From NCBI RefSeq assembly GCF_050268245.1, contig NZ_JBNNGK010000020.1, forward strand, positions 1 to 64,000: a stretch of DNA of 64,000 nucleotides. The letters are read 5' to 3'. The stretch's first letter is position 1. Every line of letters starts with the position of its first letter. Below are positions 52,194 to 61,108 of this stretch, one piece after another. The notes beneath the pieces were generated by a model. It saw nothing but the letters and a program-made list of their open reading frames with translations. It was not told the origin of the DNA and did no database searches. A program made the position numbers and the translations under genes. The stretch is from JBNNGK01 sp050268245 (GTDB taxonomy: Bacteria > Pseudomonadota > Gammaproteobacteria > Enterobacterales > Enterobacteriaceae).

Positions 52194-52266
52194 TTTGCGC
52201 CTCGTTATCATCCAAATAGGCAATGAGCTTTAAAGCTAATTTTTAAGCCCTTGGTTAAATTCCTTC

Positions 52267-52330
52267 GCCAAGGTTTATGCCCTCGTTTGTTACTCTGCCA
52301 GTTTTTCTGGCGTTATAGAGCAACCTTGGC
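52267..52330 (-). promoter_or_regulatory. 5'-terminal stem of the ompA leader
   Basis: On the minus strand the mRNA would begin GCCAAGGTT (52330-52322), which pairs perfectly with AACCTTGGC (52275-52267). Inside is a second hairpin GCCAG-AAAAA-CTGGC (52311-52297). E. coli ompA mRNA also begins with a stem that blocks 5'-end-dependent decay, but its sequence differs, so the structure rather than the sequence is conserved. Confidence 0.65.
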
Positions 52331-52337
52331 GATGTAA

Positions 52338-52365
52338 AGTCTACAACGTGGTGCGAAAGTTACAA
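52338..52365 (-). promoter_or_regulatory. ompA promoter
   Basis: On the minus strand TTGTAA, 16 bases, TAGACT, then the start about 8 bases on at 52330. The hexamers and surrounding bases (GTTGTAGACTTTACATCGCC) match the E. coli ompA promoter from memory. The leader would be 137 bases. Confidence 0.65.
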
Positions 52366-52553
52366 GTGTGATGTGATAAACCTCTAAAAAAAAACGTAGA
52401 ATTGTACATATTTGCTAACACTCTTAGCTTATTTTTTAAGCTTTCTTGGGTGTGAAATGTCGCGCCAAGCCGCATCCGTGCTCGTTTTCTACCTGATCCC
52501 ATGAAGGTTCCGTCATCGGGAAGAAAAAATGATGGGAAAAGTCCTAAATTTAC

Positions 52554-53060
52554 TCAATGATACAAAGAAGAGTGAATTTTTAACGTCGAACACTGTCCCT
52601 TGCTCGGGTTTATGTCACGTTGTGGGCGCATAATAAATCCATAGGCGTTACCTAATTCAGCTGCACGACGTAATTTTAGCCGATCATCGTCTGTTAGGTC
52701 AGGTAGCCACCCTAAAACCACGCTGTAATTCCCTGTCAATAACGCTTTTTCCATTGCCTCTACCGTATTCTGCGGTGTGATTTGGCTCAGCTGGACCACT
52801 TTTTCGAGCGGTAAACCCGATTGCTGCAGCCACAGTTTGCTGAGTTTTTGCTGCGGGGTTAACCACAAAAGCCAACGTGACTGCATACCCAATTGTTGTA
52901 GCAACGGAACCAACAGCTGGGCAATGGCGGGTTGATGCTCATTGTAAACAAGTTCACTGATAAGACCTTTTTCTTCGTGAGAGCCGAATGCCCCCGCAGA
53001 ATTATTCATCGCCAACGGCGTGTGGCTAAAATGAGGTTTGCAGAGTGATTGAGTACGCAT
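52554..53060 (-). CDS. sulA: SOS cell-division inhibitor SulA
   Basis: 168 residues (169 in E. coli). Induced after DNA damage, it binds FtsZ and blocks septation; it is degraded by Lon, for which the C-terminal LKIHSSLYH is the recognition tail (its last residue is His as in E. coli). Conserved core: QPAIAQLLVPLLQQLGMQSRWLLWLTPQQKLS and GFIMRP. The N-terminal 40 residues are divergent. The start at 53060 has GGCGGGA upstream and lies 22 bases from a perfect LexA box. The frame continues into the LexA box up to 53123, but translation from there is not plausible. Confidence 0.96.
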   Translation of the reverse strand: MRTQSLCKPHFSHTPLAMNNSAGAFGSHEEKGLISELVYNEHQPAIAQLLVPLLQQLGMQSRWLLWLTPQQKLSKLWLQQSGLPLEKVVQLSQITPQNTVEAMEKALLTGNYSVVLGWLPDLTDDDRLKLRRAAELGNAYGFIMRPQRDINPSKGQCSTLKIHSSLYH

Positions 53061-53082
53061 AAGTATCCCGCCTGTAGATGCA

Positions 53083-53098
53083 CTGTATGTATATACAG
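53083..53098 (-). promoter_or_regulatory. LexA (SOS) box of sulA
   Basis: CTGTATGTATATACAG, a perfect CTGT-N8-ACAG site with the alternating TA core typical of strong LexA operators. Confidence 0.93.
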
Positions 53099-53291
53099 TA
53101 CATGCGACATAACAGAAGATCAACTCAATTTTTCGTAACGTCTCGCAGATTTACGATCATTTTTTAAGCTAGAAGATTTTGTGATTGGCAGGTAAGTGCT
53201 TAATGCGTATTTTTCTAATTAATTGTTCCACTTAGTTTTATTTCATTGATGTAAGAAATAAATCCCTAGCAAATTACCAATGGAGAGGCTT

Positions 53292-53945
53292 ATGAAAAGG
53301 ATAACACTCGCAAGAGTCGCGCAGGCTAAAGCCTGTTTTTCTGCTTTAGGTCGGATTACTACCCGTTCACAGTTTGGTGGCTACGGCCTTTTGGCCGATG
53401 GCGTTATGTTTGCCGTTGTCACCGAAGGCGAAATGTATCTGCGAGCGACTCATCGCATCGAGTCCGAGTTTCGTGCTCGCGGGATGGCGAATATGATTTA
53501 TTCAAAACGTGGTGCGCCGATTGTCATGCGTTATTACTGGGTTGATGATGACTTATGGCGAGATCGCAACGAACTGGTTTGTCTTGCTTGGCAGGCAATG
53601 CGCGAAGCGAACAAAGAAGCGCAGGTGAAAAAGAACAGCGATGAAAGATTGAAGAATTTGCCGAATATTGATGCTGCCATGGAACGCTTACTTTGGCGTG
53701 TCGGTATTTGCGGTGTGTACGACCTTCGTTTGCAAGGACCCAGACGTTCATTCTTAAAGCTTTTCTACCAACAAAAAAATCTCGGGCATAAAGTGTTGTT
53801 GTCTTTGGCGGGTGCATTGGCAGGTTATCATCATGCCGCCTTGCCCAAGGAGTTACGGGGGGAGCTGATCAACTGGTTCGATGAGGTCATTCCGCAGGCT
53901 GCGGCGGAGAGCCCTCCGCCTTATCGTTATAGCAGTGCTGAATAA
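53292..53945 (+). CDS. sxy: Competence regulator Sxy (TfoX)
   Basis: 217 residues (209 in E. coli). Sxy acts with CRP at CRP-S promoters to switch on DNA-uptake genes. TfoX N-terminal domain (about 10-100; GRITTRSQFGGYGLLADGVMFAVV) and C-terminal domain (about 120-200; LKNLPNIDAAMERLLWRVGI). An ATG at 53280 also exists, but GGAGAGG stands right before the ATG at 53292, which is chosen. Moderately diverged from E. coli, as is usual for Sxy. Its TAA is followed immediately by the yccS stop on the other strand. Confidence 0.95.
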   Translation: MKRITLARVAQAKACFSALGRITTRSQFGGYGLLADGVMFAVVTEGEMYLRATHRIESEFRARGMANMIYSKRGAPIVMRYYWVDDDLWRDRNELVCLAWQAMREANKEAQVKKNSDERLKNLPNIDAAMERLLWRVGICGVYDLRLQGPRRSFLKLFYQQKNLGHKVLLSLAGALAGYHHAALPKELRGELINWFDEVIPQAAAESPPPYRYSSAE

Positions 53946-56081
53946 TCAGTGTGATTGACCAATGAGCGTATTGAGTGCCGTCAATTCAGGTAATAACTCA
54001 ATGACCAATCCTATTTGCTGCAACACCAGTTGTTCTTTGCTTTCGGGTTCCGGCGTCAACTGATTAATTCGCGTAGAAAGTGTTTCCAACGCAGCAGTGA
54101 TGCGTTCGCTGTCGTGCAATTCGTGATGCAGTGCGCCATCGACATAGCAAACAGCATCGTTCAGCAGATCGAGCACTTCGGTATTGGTGAGTTGCTCGCG
54201 ATGAGCGCCTAATGCAGAAATATAACTTAGCAATGTGTGATTGAGACAAAGTAGCCGAAAGGCCGCTTCCTGGGCAGCTTTATCCGCTTTGGGATCGGCC
54301 GACATATTCGAGATGACAGAGGCTAATTCGGCATCGCAGTTATGCGCATCACGACGTGCGATGCGGTAAGGCAAGCTATTGTCTTTGCCTTGATGGTATT
54401 GGATTAATATGGCATCCAGATAACGGCAATCTGCGTTTAAGGTCTTGCTTACAATGGAAGGGAGCTGGCGAAACTGCCAGTCCGGCCAGATAAATGTCAC
54501 TGCGGCCCAGGCAATGGCACAACCTAACAATGTGTCATACACGCGTGGCGCGGCGACTTCAAATCCTTCCCCTAACAGATTAAAGCACAACAACACAAGC
54601 AAGGTAATAAACAGCGTGGCGTGGGCGTACTGTACCGTGCGGAAAGCAAAAAACAGCACGCCGCTGATCACGATGAGAATCAACTGCCCTTCAACTGAGG
54701 GCACAAAATACAGGATGGGGAGGCCGACTATTATGCCTGCTAAGGTGCCCACAACACGTAATGCCAGTCGTCGCCGCGTAGCATTATAGTTTGGCTGGCA
54801 AACAAACAAACTCGTCAGCAATATCCAATAACCGTGTTGCATACCTGTCACTTGGATAAGCGCGTAGCCCACACATAGCACGATTGACATACGAATTGCA
54901 TGGCGAAACAGCGCCGATTGTGGCGTCAGATGGCGGCTGATACGCAGGCGGATATCGCTCCAGCCAGTCAGCCGATCGTCCGCTAGGCTGTTTTCTTCCG
55001 CTTGGCCATTCGCTAGAGCCTGTTCCGACTCGATGTTAGCTAATTGCGCATCGATAGCGCGTAGGTTTTTTAGCAGATGAGACAGGGCTTTGGCGAGATC
55101 GCGATTATCGGCCGTGATCGCGAGGTGTGTCAACGCTTCGTCTATGCGGTCGAATGCCGGTTCGAACCGATTGTTATGCTGGTATTTTTGCCTCAGCAGG
55201 ATCGATTGCGCCAACTGTTGGCAGGCGCGTGCCTGCATGCTCAACAAGCGTTGGAAACGAAAGAGAATATCACTGTGGCGAAACTGTTTGCTCAGTGCCT
55301 GGTACTGCACATGCGATGAACTCGCACGCTCATGAATGTCTTGCTCCACGAAGTAATAATGTAAAGTGCGGCGTGTGCCCCGCTGGCCGCGATCGCCCTT
55401 AAGCCGGGTTAGCAGCGAAACCTTAGTCTGGTTAAGCGTGCTCACCAGCGTACTGTTAGCCATGGCAACATCCATCCATGGCAAGTCAGCCTCATGCTCT
55501 GCATCGGGATCAAACAGGTTGGCTTTTGCATCCAGATATTGCGCCAGTTGATCATAGCAACGTGCCAGATTCTCTTGCAGAGGGCGTATTGGGAACACCA
55601 AGTGACCAATAAGCGTCAACAGGTTGTACCACACGGCTCCGAGGATCAGCAGCATCGGTTGTTGATACCAGGCATCGTACATTGAAGTACCAAGCATGGT
55701 GTACACCGCGATCAGTAACGCACCAAAAGCAATGGTGGCGTAGCGCTGTCCCAGAGCACCCAGCAGGATAAATAGGCAGGTGGAACCGGTTAGGCCGAGT
55801 GCGAACAACCACGGATAAGGGAACAACAGCTCGATCGAGGTAGAGGCAACGAAAAAGCACACCAGCGTGATCAGCAGGTTGCGCAATCGGCCAGCTAATC
55901 TGTCATCTAAATCGGTTAACGCGGCGGCTACAACGCCAAGCGTCAGTGGAATGGTTAGTTTAGGAACGCCTAACCACCATGGCACAGCCGTTGCACCGGC
56001 GAGTGCAATAAAAATGCGCAGGTTATAAAGTAAATTGCTGTTATAGGTATAACGCCGGATTGCCGGTGCAAAAGTGAGCAC
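53946..56081 (-). CDS. yccS: YccS/YhfK-family integral membrane protein
   Basis: 711 residues (about 720 in E. coli). An FUSC-like (aromatic acid exporter type) protein with two clusters of membrane helices, about 20-160 and 395-520, each followed by a large soluble region. Conserved features: WWLGVPKLTIPLTLGVVAAALTDLDDRLAGRLRN near the N-terminus and FVCQPNYNATRRRLALRVVGTLAGI after the second cluster start. The transported substrate is not known. It abuts sxy tail to tail, and yccF lies 26 bases upstream in the same direction, so yccF-yccS is probably an operon. Confidence 0.93.
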   Translation of the reverse strand: MLTFAPAIRRYTYNSNLLYNLRIFIALAGATAVPWWLGVPKLTIPLTLGVVAAALTDLDDRLAGRLRNLLITLVCFFVASTSIELLFPYPWLFALGLTGSTCLFILLGALGQRYATIAFGALLIAVYTMLGTSMYDAWYQQPMLLILGAVWYNLLTLIGHLVFPIRPLQENLARCYDQLAQYLDAKANLFDPDAEHEADLPWMDVAMANSTLVSTLNQTKVSLLTRLKGDRGQRGTRRTLHYYFVEQDIHERASSSHVQYQALSKQFRHSDILFRFQRLLSMQARACQQLAQSILLRQKYQHNNRFEPAFDRIDEALTHLAITADNRDLAKALSHLLKNLRAIDAQLANIESEQALANGQAEENSLADDRLTGWSDIRLRISRHLTPQSALFRHAIRMSIVLCVGYALIQVTGMQHGYWILLTSLFVCQPNYNATRRRLALRVVGTLAGIIVGLPILYFVPSVEGQLILIVISGVLFFAFRTVQYAHATLFITLLVLLCFNLLGEGFEVAAPRVYDTLLGCAIAWAAVTFIWPDWQFRQLPSIVSKTLNADCRYLDAILIQYHQGKDNSLPYRIARRDAHNCDAELASVISNMSADPKADKAAQEAAFRLLCLNHTLLSYISALGAHREQLTNTEVLDLLNDAVCYVDGALHHELHDSERITAALETLSTRINQLTPEPESKEQLVLQQIGLVIELLPELTALNTLIGQSH

Positions 56082-56107
56082 AAAAAACTCCTTGGGCGGA
56101 GAAAAAA

Positions 56108-56560
56108 TTAACGCTGTTGATACTGGCGACGGGCGTTCTCGTCACGCGCCTGTTGCGCCATCTCAACCGAAACCACGCGACGGCCAACGGGCCACAGCGC
56201 AATGGCGGCGATTTTAAAGTTGGCGATACCCACTGGGATACCGATCAGGGTGATACATTGCGCAATACCTGCAACGATGTGTGACAGGCATAGCCACCAG
56301 CCAAATAGAATCAACCAGACAATATTCAGTAATGAACCGCCGGCAGAAAGCAGCGCGTTACTTTTTTCTGGGTATAATTCATCAATATGGATTGCTTCGT
56401 TACCATAAGGTAGAAACGACAGCTTGGTAATTTCCCAGCATGAGCGGGTCAGTGGTAGCGTAAAAATCAACACTACGCTAACCACGGTGGCCAATAGCCA
56501 GGCGAAGGTGGTAAAAAAGCCACCTAACACGAAATTAAGAATATTCAGTACTGTGCGCAT
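56108..56560 (-). CDS. yccF: YccF-family inner membrane protein
   Basis: 150 residues from MRTVLNIL (148 in E. coli). Two DUF307 repeats with four membrane helices; the FTLPLTRSCWEITKLSxxPYG and GIPVGIANFKIAAIALWPVGRRVV blocks are highly conserved. Function unknown. An ATG three codons earlier is possible, but GGAT spacing favours 56560. Directly precedes yccS. Divergent from helD. Confidence 0.94.
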   Translation of the reverse strand: MRTVLNILNFVLGGFFTTFAWLLATVVSVVLIFTLPLTRSCWEITKLSFLPYGNEAIHIDELYPEKSNALLSAGGSLLNIVWLILFGWWLCLSHIVAGIAQCITLIGIPVGIANFKIAAIALWPVGRRVVSVEMAQQARDENARRQYQQR

Positions 56561-56718
56561 AGTTGTCATCCGTTCTAATGATGGTCGAACCGCTAAGCCG
56601 TTGCGTTTGTTATCAAAACGCCAATGCTATTCTACCCTTTTTTTAGCGCTAGAGTGCCACTGCTTATCACAGGTAAACTGGCAATTATCCACGATCAACA
56701 TAGTCATGGCACGCCGAT

Positions 56719-58785
56719 ATGGAACTTAAAGCGACATCGCTGGGAAAACACTTGGCTCAGCATCCCTACAACCGTGTGCGGTTGTTGCATGCCGGAGTTG
56801 AGGTGAGCGGTGAAAAACACGAATATTTAATTCCTTTTAACCAGCTAATCGAAGTCCGCTGTAAGCGCGGCATCGTCTGGGGCGAACTGGAGTTCGAACT
56901 GCCGGATGAGAAAGTCGTGCGCTTGCACGGCACCGAATGGCAGGAAACCCAGCGTTTCTACCATTACTTGCAGCATGCCTGGCAGCAGTGGAGCGCTGAA
57001 ATGAGCGAGGTCAGCGCCGGCGTTTTACAGCAACAGGTGAGCGATATTCAACGTATTGAACATCAGAATAAATGGTTCAAACGTTCGGAATTGAGCAAGC
57101 TACAACAGCAGATTCGCCAGTCGTTTGATGCGTTACCGATGCCTGTCGTTCGCCTTGAGACGTTTGACAACTGTCGTGAAGATTATCGCTTATGTCAGCA
57201 ATGGTTGCAGCGGGGTGAGCACAGCGTTGCCGCCCGTAATCAACAGTGGACGGAGTTGATGCTTGAGCAACATGCCGATTTTTTCCAGCGTGTAGAGACA
57301 CAACCGTTAAATGCGTCGCAAAGCCGCGCGGTCGTCAACGGCGAAGATTCCGTGTTGGTATTGGCAGGTGCGGGCAGTGGCAAAACATCGGTGTTGGTAG
57401 CGCGTGCTGGCTGGTTGCTGCGGCGTCAAGAGGCAGAGTCTGAGCAGATTCTGTTGCTGGCTTTTGGCAGGCAGGCGGCTGAAGAAATGAATCAGCGTAT
57501 CAAGGAACGCCTCGGTGACAGCGCCATTCAGGCGAAAACATTTCATGCGTTGGCATTGCAAATTATCCAACAGGGTATCCGTAAAACGCCGGCCATCAGT
57601 AAGCTTGAAACAGACAGCAAAGCGCGGCGAGCACTGTTGATTAAACATTGGCGACAGCAATGCGGCGAGAAAAAAGCGCAGGCAAAGGGCTGGCGTCAGT
57701 GGTTGATTGATGAGCTGGAATGGGAGGTGCCGGAAGGTGACTTCTGGCAGGATAACGCTCTGGCAGAGCGGCTGGCAGAGCGGCTGGCCGGGCGGTTGGA
57801 GCGATGGTTAGGTTTGATGCGTATGCATGGCGGCAGTCAGGCGGAAATGATTGAGCAGGCCGACGAAGAGATCCGCGATCTGTTTGCGAAACGTATTCGT
57901 TTAATGGCTCCGTTGCTCAAAGCCTGGAAAAGCACCCTGAAAGAAGAAGGGGCGGTGGATTTCTCCGGTCTGATTCATCAGGCGGTGAATATTTTAGACA
58001 AAGGGCGATTTGTCAGCCCATGGAAACACATCTTAGTGGATGAGTTTCAGGATATCTCACCGCAACGGGCACAATTGCTGGCCGCATTGCGCAGGCAGAA
58101 TAAACAAACCTGTCTGTTTGCCGTTGGCGATGATTGGCAGGCGATATACCGCTTTAGCGGCGCGGAGCTAGGGTTAACGACCGCCTTTGCTGATAATTTT
58201 GGTGAAGGTGCGCAATGTGCGCTGGATACCACGTACCGTTTCAATGAACGTATTGGTGAGATTGCCAACCGCTTTGTTCAACAAAACCCGCATCAACTGA
58301 AAAAACCGCTGAACAGTTTAAGTAAAGGCAATAAAAAATCAGTTGTCATTCTCGCACAGGAACACATAGAGAACCTGCTCGATAAAATCAGCGGTTATGC
58401 GAAGCCCGATGAACGCATCTTGATCCTGGCACGCTACCATCACCTCAAGCCGAGTGCCTTGCAAAAGGCAGCGACCCGTTGGCCGAAGCTTAATCTTGAA
58501 TTTATGACTATTCATGCCAGCAAAGGGCAGCAGGCTGAATATGTGATCATCGTTGGTTTACATGAGGGCAGTGACGGTTTTCCTGCGCGGGCGCGTGAGT
58601 CGGTTCTCGAAGAAGTCCTGTTACCGCAACCTGAAGATTTCCCCGATGCGGAAGAGCGTCGACTATTATACGTTGCACTGACTCGCGCGAAACATCAGGT
58701 TTGGTTATTACAGGATGTTCAGCGCCCATCCGTGTTTGTCGAACAACTGCGTGAGCTTGGTGTGCCGTTGCAGAAGAAACCGTGA
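56719..58785 (+). CDS. helD: DNA helicase IV (HelD, UvrD-like superfamily 1)
   Basis: 688 residues (684 in E. coli). A 3'-5' DNA helicase involved in recombination. A family-specific N-terminal domain (about 1-195) precedes helicase motifs: Q-motif LNASQSRAVV, Walker A AGAGSGKT (216-223), motif II DEFQDISPQR, motif III FAVGDDWQAIYRF, motif V MTIHASKGQQAEYV and motif VI RLLYVALTRAKH. Residues 348-359 come from a 12-base tandem duplication (LAER repeated), which explains the four extra residues. Convergent with mgsA. Confidence 0.97.
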   Translation: MELKATSLGKHLAQHPYNRVRLLHAGVEVSGEKHEYLIPFNQLIEVRCKRGIVWGELEFELPDEKVVRLHGTEWQETQRFYHYLQHAWQQWSAEMSEVSAGVLQQQVSDIQRIEHQNKWFKRSELSKLQQQIRQSFDALPMPVVRLETFDNCREDYRLCQQWLQRGEHSVAARNQQWTELMLEQHADFFQRVETQPLNASQSRAVVNGEDSVLVLAGAGSGKTSVLVARAGWLLRRQEAESEQILLLAFGRQAAEEMNQRIKERLGDSAIQAKTFHALALQIIQQGIRKTPAISKLETDSKARRALLIKHWRQQCGEKKAQAKGWRQWLIDELEWEVPEGDFWQDNALAERLAERLAGRLERWLGLMRMHGGSQAEMIEQADEEIRDLFAKRIRLMAPLLKAWKSTLKEEGAVDFSGLIHQAVNILDKGRFVSPWKHILVDEFQDISPQRAQLLAALRRQNKQTCLFAVGDDWQAIYRFSGAELGLTTAFADNFGEGAQCALDTTYRFNERIGEIANRFVQQNPHQLKKPLNSLSKGNKKSVVILAQEHIENLLDKISGYAKPDERILILARYHHLKPSALQKAATRWPKLNLEFMTIHASKGQQAEYVIIVGLHEGSDGFPARARESVLEEVLLPQPEDFPDAEERRLLYVALTRAKHQVWLLQDVQRPSVFVEQLRELGVPLQKKP

Positions 58786-58793
58786 TATCAGGG

Positions 58794-58815
58794 GGCCTGG
58801 CATTGTTGTCAGGCC
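58794..58815. terminator. Hairpin between helD and mgsA
   Basis: GGCCTGGCA / TGTCAGGCC, 9 bp with one wobble, loop TTGT, and no T-run on either strand. It lies in the 37 bases between two convergent genes. Confidence 0.5.
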
Positions 58816-58822
58816 GCGAGGA

Positions 58823-59281
58823 TTACTTGAGTCGATCCTGCAAATAATGTTGATAATCAGGAATCGTGATTTCTACTTCGCTTTTAAATAGCGCAGAATC
58901 AACCAGAAAATCGGCGGTAGAGCGGTTGGTCGCAACCGGAATATTCCACACTGTTGCCAGTCGCAGCAACGCTTTGACATCGGGATCGTGCGGCACAGCG
59001 TTGAGCGGATCCCAAAAGAAAATCAGCATATCAATTTTGCCTTCGGCAATCATGGCACCAACCTGCTGGTCGCCCCCCATCGGCCCGCTCAACATGCTTT
59101 GTACAGGAATACCACTGGCGCGCTGGATCAGGTTCCCGGTCGTTCCGGTTGCGTAAAGTTGATGCTGAGACAGCAACACCTTATTGTCTTCAACCCATTG
59201 CAGTAGCGACTGCTTGCAGTGGTCATGGGCAACCAGAGCAATATGTTTACGTTCCGCGATGACGCGGGTGGTCATTTCCAT
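58823..59281 (-). CDS. mgsA: Methylglyoxal synthase
   Basis: 152 residues, the E. coli length. It converts dihydroxyacetone phosphate to methylglyoxal and phosphate, a relief valve when phosphate is short or sugar phosphates accumulate. Conserved phosphate-binding and catalytic segments: VAHDHCK, ATGTTGNLI, SGPMGGDQQVGAMIAEGKIDMLIFFWDP, HDPDVKALLR and VATNRSTADFL. GloC at 22.8 kb acts on the product's detoxification route. Monocistronic by its surroundings. Confidence 0.98.
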   Translation of the reverse strand: MEMTTRVIAERKHIALVAHDHCKQSLLQWVEDNKVLLSQHQLYATGTTGNLIQRASGIPVQSMLSGPMGGDQQVGAMIAEGKIDMLIFFWDPLNAVPHDPDVKALLRLATVWNIPVATNRSTADFLVDSALFKSEVEITIPDYQHYLQDRLK

Positions 59282-59385
59282 TTCAGATCCTTAGCTAAGC
59301 GGGTGATACACAACAGATTACTGAAACTGCTTTTCACTGCATAGCACTTACGCGGGAAAATACTCATAAAATAGCTGTGTTAACG

Positions 59386-60060
59386 TTATTGAGTCTGGCG
59401 GTCGCGATGTTGGTTTGCCCATTGTAAAAAACTCTGCTGAGTTTCACTGTCTGCCTGCTTAAACCAGTATTGCAGCATGCGCAGTGCAACATCCGCCTCT
59501 TTTACCGGTACAGCCCGCTGGGGACGCGTATTGACAGAAGAGGTTGCGGCGGGGCGGCTATGGTGCTGATGGGCGAAGGTTAGTACAGAGGCGGGGCGAC
59601 TTTGCACATTATAATCGGCGACGGCTTGCTCTAATTGGTGGTCTGCGATGTGCGCGCTAAGGGGTAATTTGTCTTTAGTGACGAAGAGTGGTTTTTCTTT
59701 ATTATCAATTATTTGGTAGTTCAATCGCTGCTCGAAGCGCTGGCCGTCCTGTTGGGAACTTATGGGGGGTAATTGAATTGATACCGCGGTGACATTTTGC
59801 GTGTTAAAGGCAGCGATAAGTATAGAAGAGCGATAAATCATCTGTTTGCCGTTAGGTAAAGATTTAGTGACCCTGAATAGCAATTGATGTTGCCCGCCAT
59901 CCAATTCAAGACTATCAGCGCCTTTCAACAAGGAACCCGTCATTTTTTTACCGTCAACAACCAGTAAGTCGATATCCGGAGAAAGTATCAGGGTCGTCGC
60001 CAAGATGGATGGGCTCAGGCAAGCACAGAGTAGCCCCGTCACCATCAGACCAAATTTCAT
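59386..60060 (-). CDS. csgI: DUF2057 periplasmic protein CsgI (YccT)
   Basis: 224 residues (220 in E. coli). Signal peptide MKFGLMVTGLLCACLSPSILA, then a DUF2057 domain (about 22-160: TLILSPDIDLLVVDGKKM, LELDGGQHQLLFRV). E. coli CsgI slows curli subunit secretion and assembly; whether this organism has curli cannot be seen here. The last 80 residues contain a Gln/Arg/Ser linker and a helical tail. AAGGAG 6 bases before the ATG at 60060 fixes the start; an ATG nine codons upstream is rejected. Divergent from yccU. Confidence 0.9.
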   Translation of the reverse strand: MKFGLMVTGLLCACLSPSILATTLILSPDIDLLVVDGKKMTGSLLKGADSLELDGGQHQLLFRVTKSLPNGKQMIYRSSILIAAFNTQNVTAVSIQLPPISSQQDGQRFEQRLNYQIIDNKEKPLFVTKDKLPLSAHIADHQLEQAVADYNVQSRPASVLTFAHQHHSRPAATSSVNTRPQRAVPVKEADVALRMLQYWFKQADSETQQSFLQWANQHRDRQTQ

Positions 60061-60249
60061 TGTTATCTCCTTATAATCGCACATCAATATCGTGCGGAGC
60101 TTCGTGTGTCAGAATGGTTTTAGTCGGCGTGGAATTTACACTTGGACATATTTTTAGTCTTTTGAAACAAAACATTCAGTTTAGCAGGTTAATTGCGCTT
60201 CAGTTACACTCAATACAACAGACTTTGCTCAAAAGAATCAGGGGGCAAG

Positions 60250-60663
60250 ATGCAAGACAGTGAAATTAAGGCCGTATTACAGCAAGTAAAATCGATAGCG
60301 TTAGTGGGGGCGAGTGATAAACCTTCCCGAGCCAGCTATGCCGTTATGGCTTATTTGTTATCGCAAGGCTATCAAGTGACGCCAGTTAGCCCAAAATTAG
60401 TGGGCCAAACGCTGCTTGGGCAGCAGGTCTACGCGAGTTTGGAAGATATTCCACATCCTATCGATATGGTGGATGTATTCCGTAATGCTGAGGCTGCTTA
60501 CCACGTTGCACAAGAAGCCATTACTATCGGGGCGAAGGTGTTATGGTTACAGATAGGCGTGGTTAATACACAGGCAGCGGAGTTGGCGATTGACGCTGGA
60601 ATGAAAGTGATCATGGATCGTTGCCCAAAAATCGATATTCCGCGTTTAGGATTAGAGCGTTAA
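60250..60663 (+). CDS. yccU: CoA-binding domain protein YccU
   Basis: 137 residues, as in E. coli. A stand-alone Rossmann-type CoA_binding domain (IALVGASDKPSRASYAVMAYLLSQGY, PVSPKLVGQTLLGQ, DVFRNAEAA, LWLQIGVVN, VMDRCPKIDIPRL). The family resembles the first domain of succinyl-CoA synthetase alpha; its cellular role is unknown. Start preceded by CAGGGGGCAAG; a frame opening at 60193 is not family-like. Convergent with hspQ over a strong hairpin. Confidence 0.95.
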   Translation: MQDSEIKAVLQQVKSIALVGASDKPSRASYAVMAYLLSQGYQVTPVSPKLVGQTLLGQQVYASLEDIPHPIDMVDVFRNAEAAYHVAQEAITIGAKVLWLQIGVVNTQAAELAIDAGMKVIMDRCPKIDIPRLGLER

Positions 60664-60670
60664 AAAAGCA

Positions 60671-60693
60671 GGGCTTAGCATTATGCTAAGCCC
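60671..60693 (-). terminator. Terminator between yccU and hspQ
   Basis: GGGCTTAGCAT-T-ATGCTAAGCCC, an 11-bp perfect inverted repeat. On the minus strand it is followed by TGCTTTTTTAA, so it terminates hspQ well; on the plus strand the T-run is absent. Confidence 0.8.
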
Positions 60694-60721
60694 TTGCGTT
60701 GGGTTTCTCGGGTCTTGGCGC

Positions 60722-61039
60722 TTAATTGCGCAGACGTGGTGCCTGTAGTTGCTGGCGGATAGATTCCGCCAGTTCATCCAGCGAGGGTTGTTCAGGATGA
60801 GCGTCTTGTTCCTCACCGGCTAGCTGCACTTCCGCCAGATAGGTGTGAACCGGTTGACCTTCTTCATCTTCCATCACCACGTGATACCAAGGCGCGAAAC
60901 GTAATTCATCGTTCGCGGCTATCTCGTCAGCTTTAGGTTGATCCAAAGAATATTCAGGGTCGATATCAATAACCACACCTAAATATCCCAGCAGTTTATG
61001 ACGAACCTGTTGTCCGATACCAAATTTGCTGGCAATCAT
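60722..61039 (-). CDS. hspQ: Heat shock protein HspQ
   Basis: 105 residues, the E. coli length. HspQ binds hemimethylated oriC DNA and is a substrate and specificity enhancer for Lon. Conserved: KFGIGQQVRHKLLGYLGVVIDIDPEYSL, LRFAPWYHVVMEDEEGQPVHTYLAE. AGGAGG precedes the ATG. A good sigma-32 promoter lies 42 bases upstream, consistent with heat induction. Terminated at 60671-60693. Confidence 0.97.
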   Translation of the reverse strand: MIASKFGIGQQVRHKLLGYLGVVIDIDPEYSLDQPKADEIAANDELRFAPWYHVVMEDEEGQPVHTYLAEVQLAGEEQDAHPEQPSLDELAESIRQQLQAPRLRN

Positions 61040-61080
61040 GATGACCTCCTGAGAAACCGTGCTTAGCCCAATAAAGCGAG

Positions 61081-61108
61081 ATATGAGGGCAAAACAGCGT
61101 ATTTCAAG
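61081..61108 (-). promoter_or_regulatory. Sigma-32 heat-shock promoter of hspQ
   Basis: Minus strand CTTGAAA (61108-61102), 13 bases, then CCTCATAT (61088-61081), compared with the consensus CTTGAAA - 11 to 16 - CCCCATnT. Transcription would start near 61074, giving a leader of about 35 bases. The -35 box directly follows the rlmI stop codon. Confidence 0.8.

Noticed and set aside
53060..53123. Longer SulA start at 53123
   Set aside because: It would place the LexA operator inside the coding region and has no Shine-Dalgarno.
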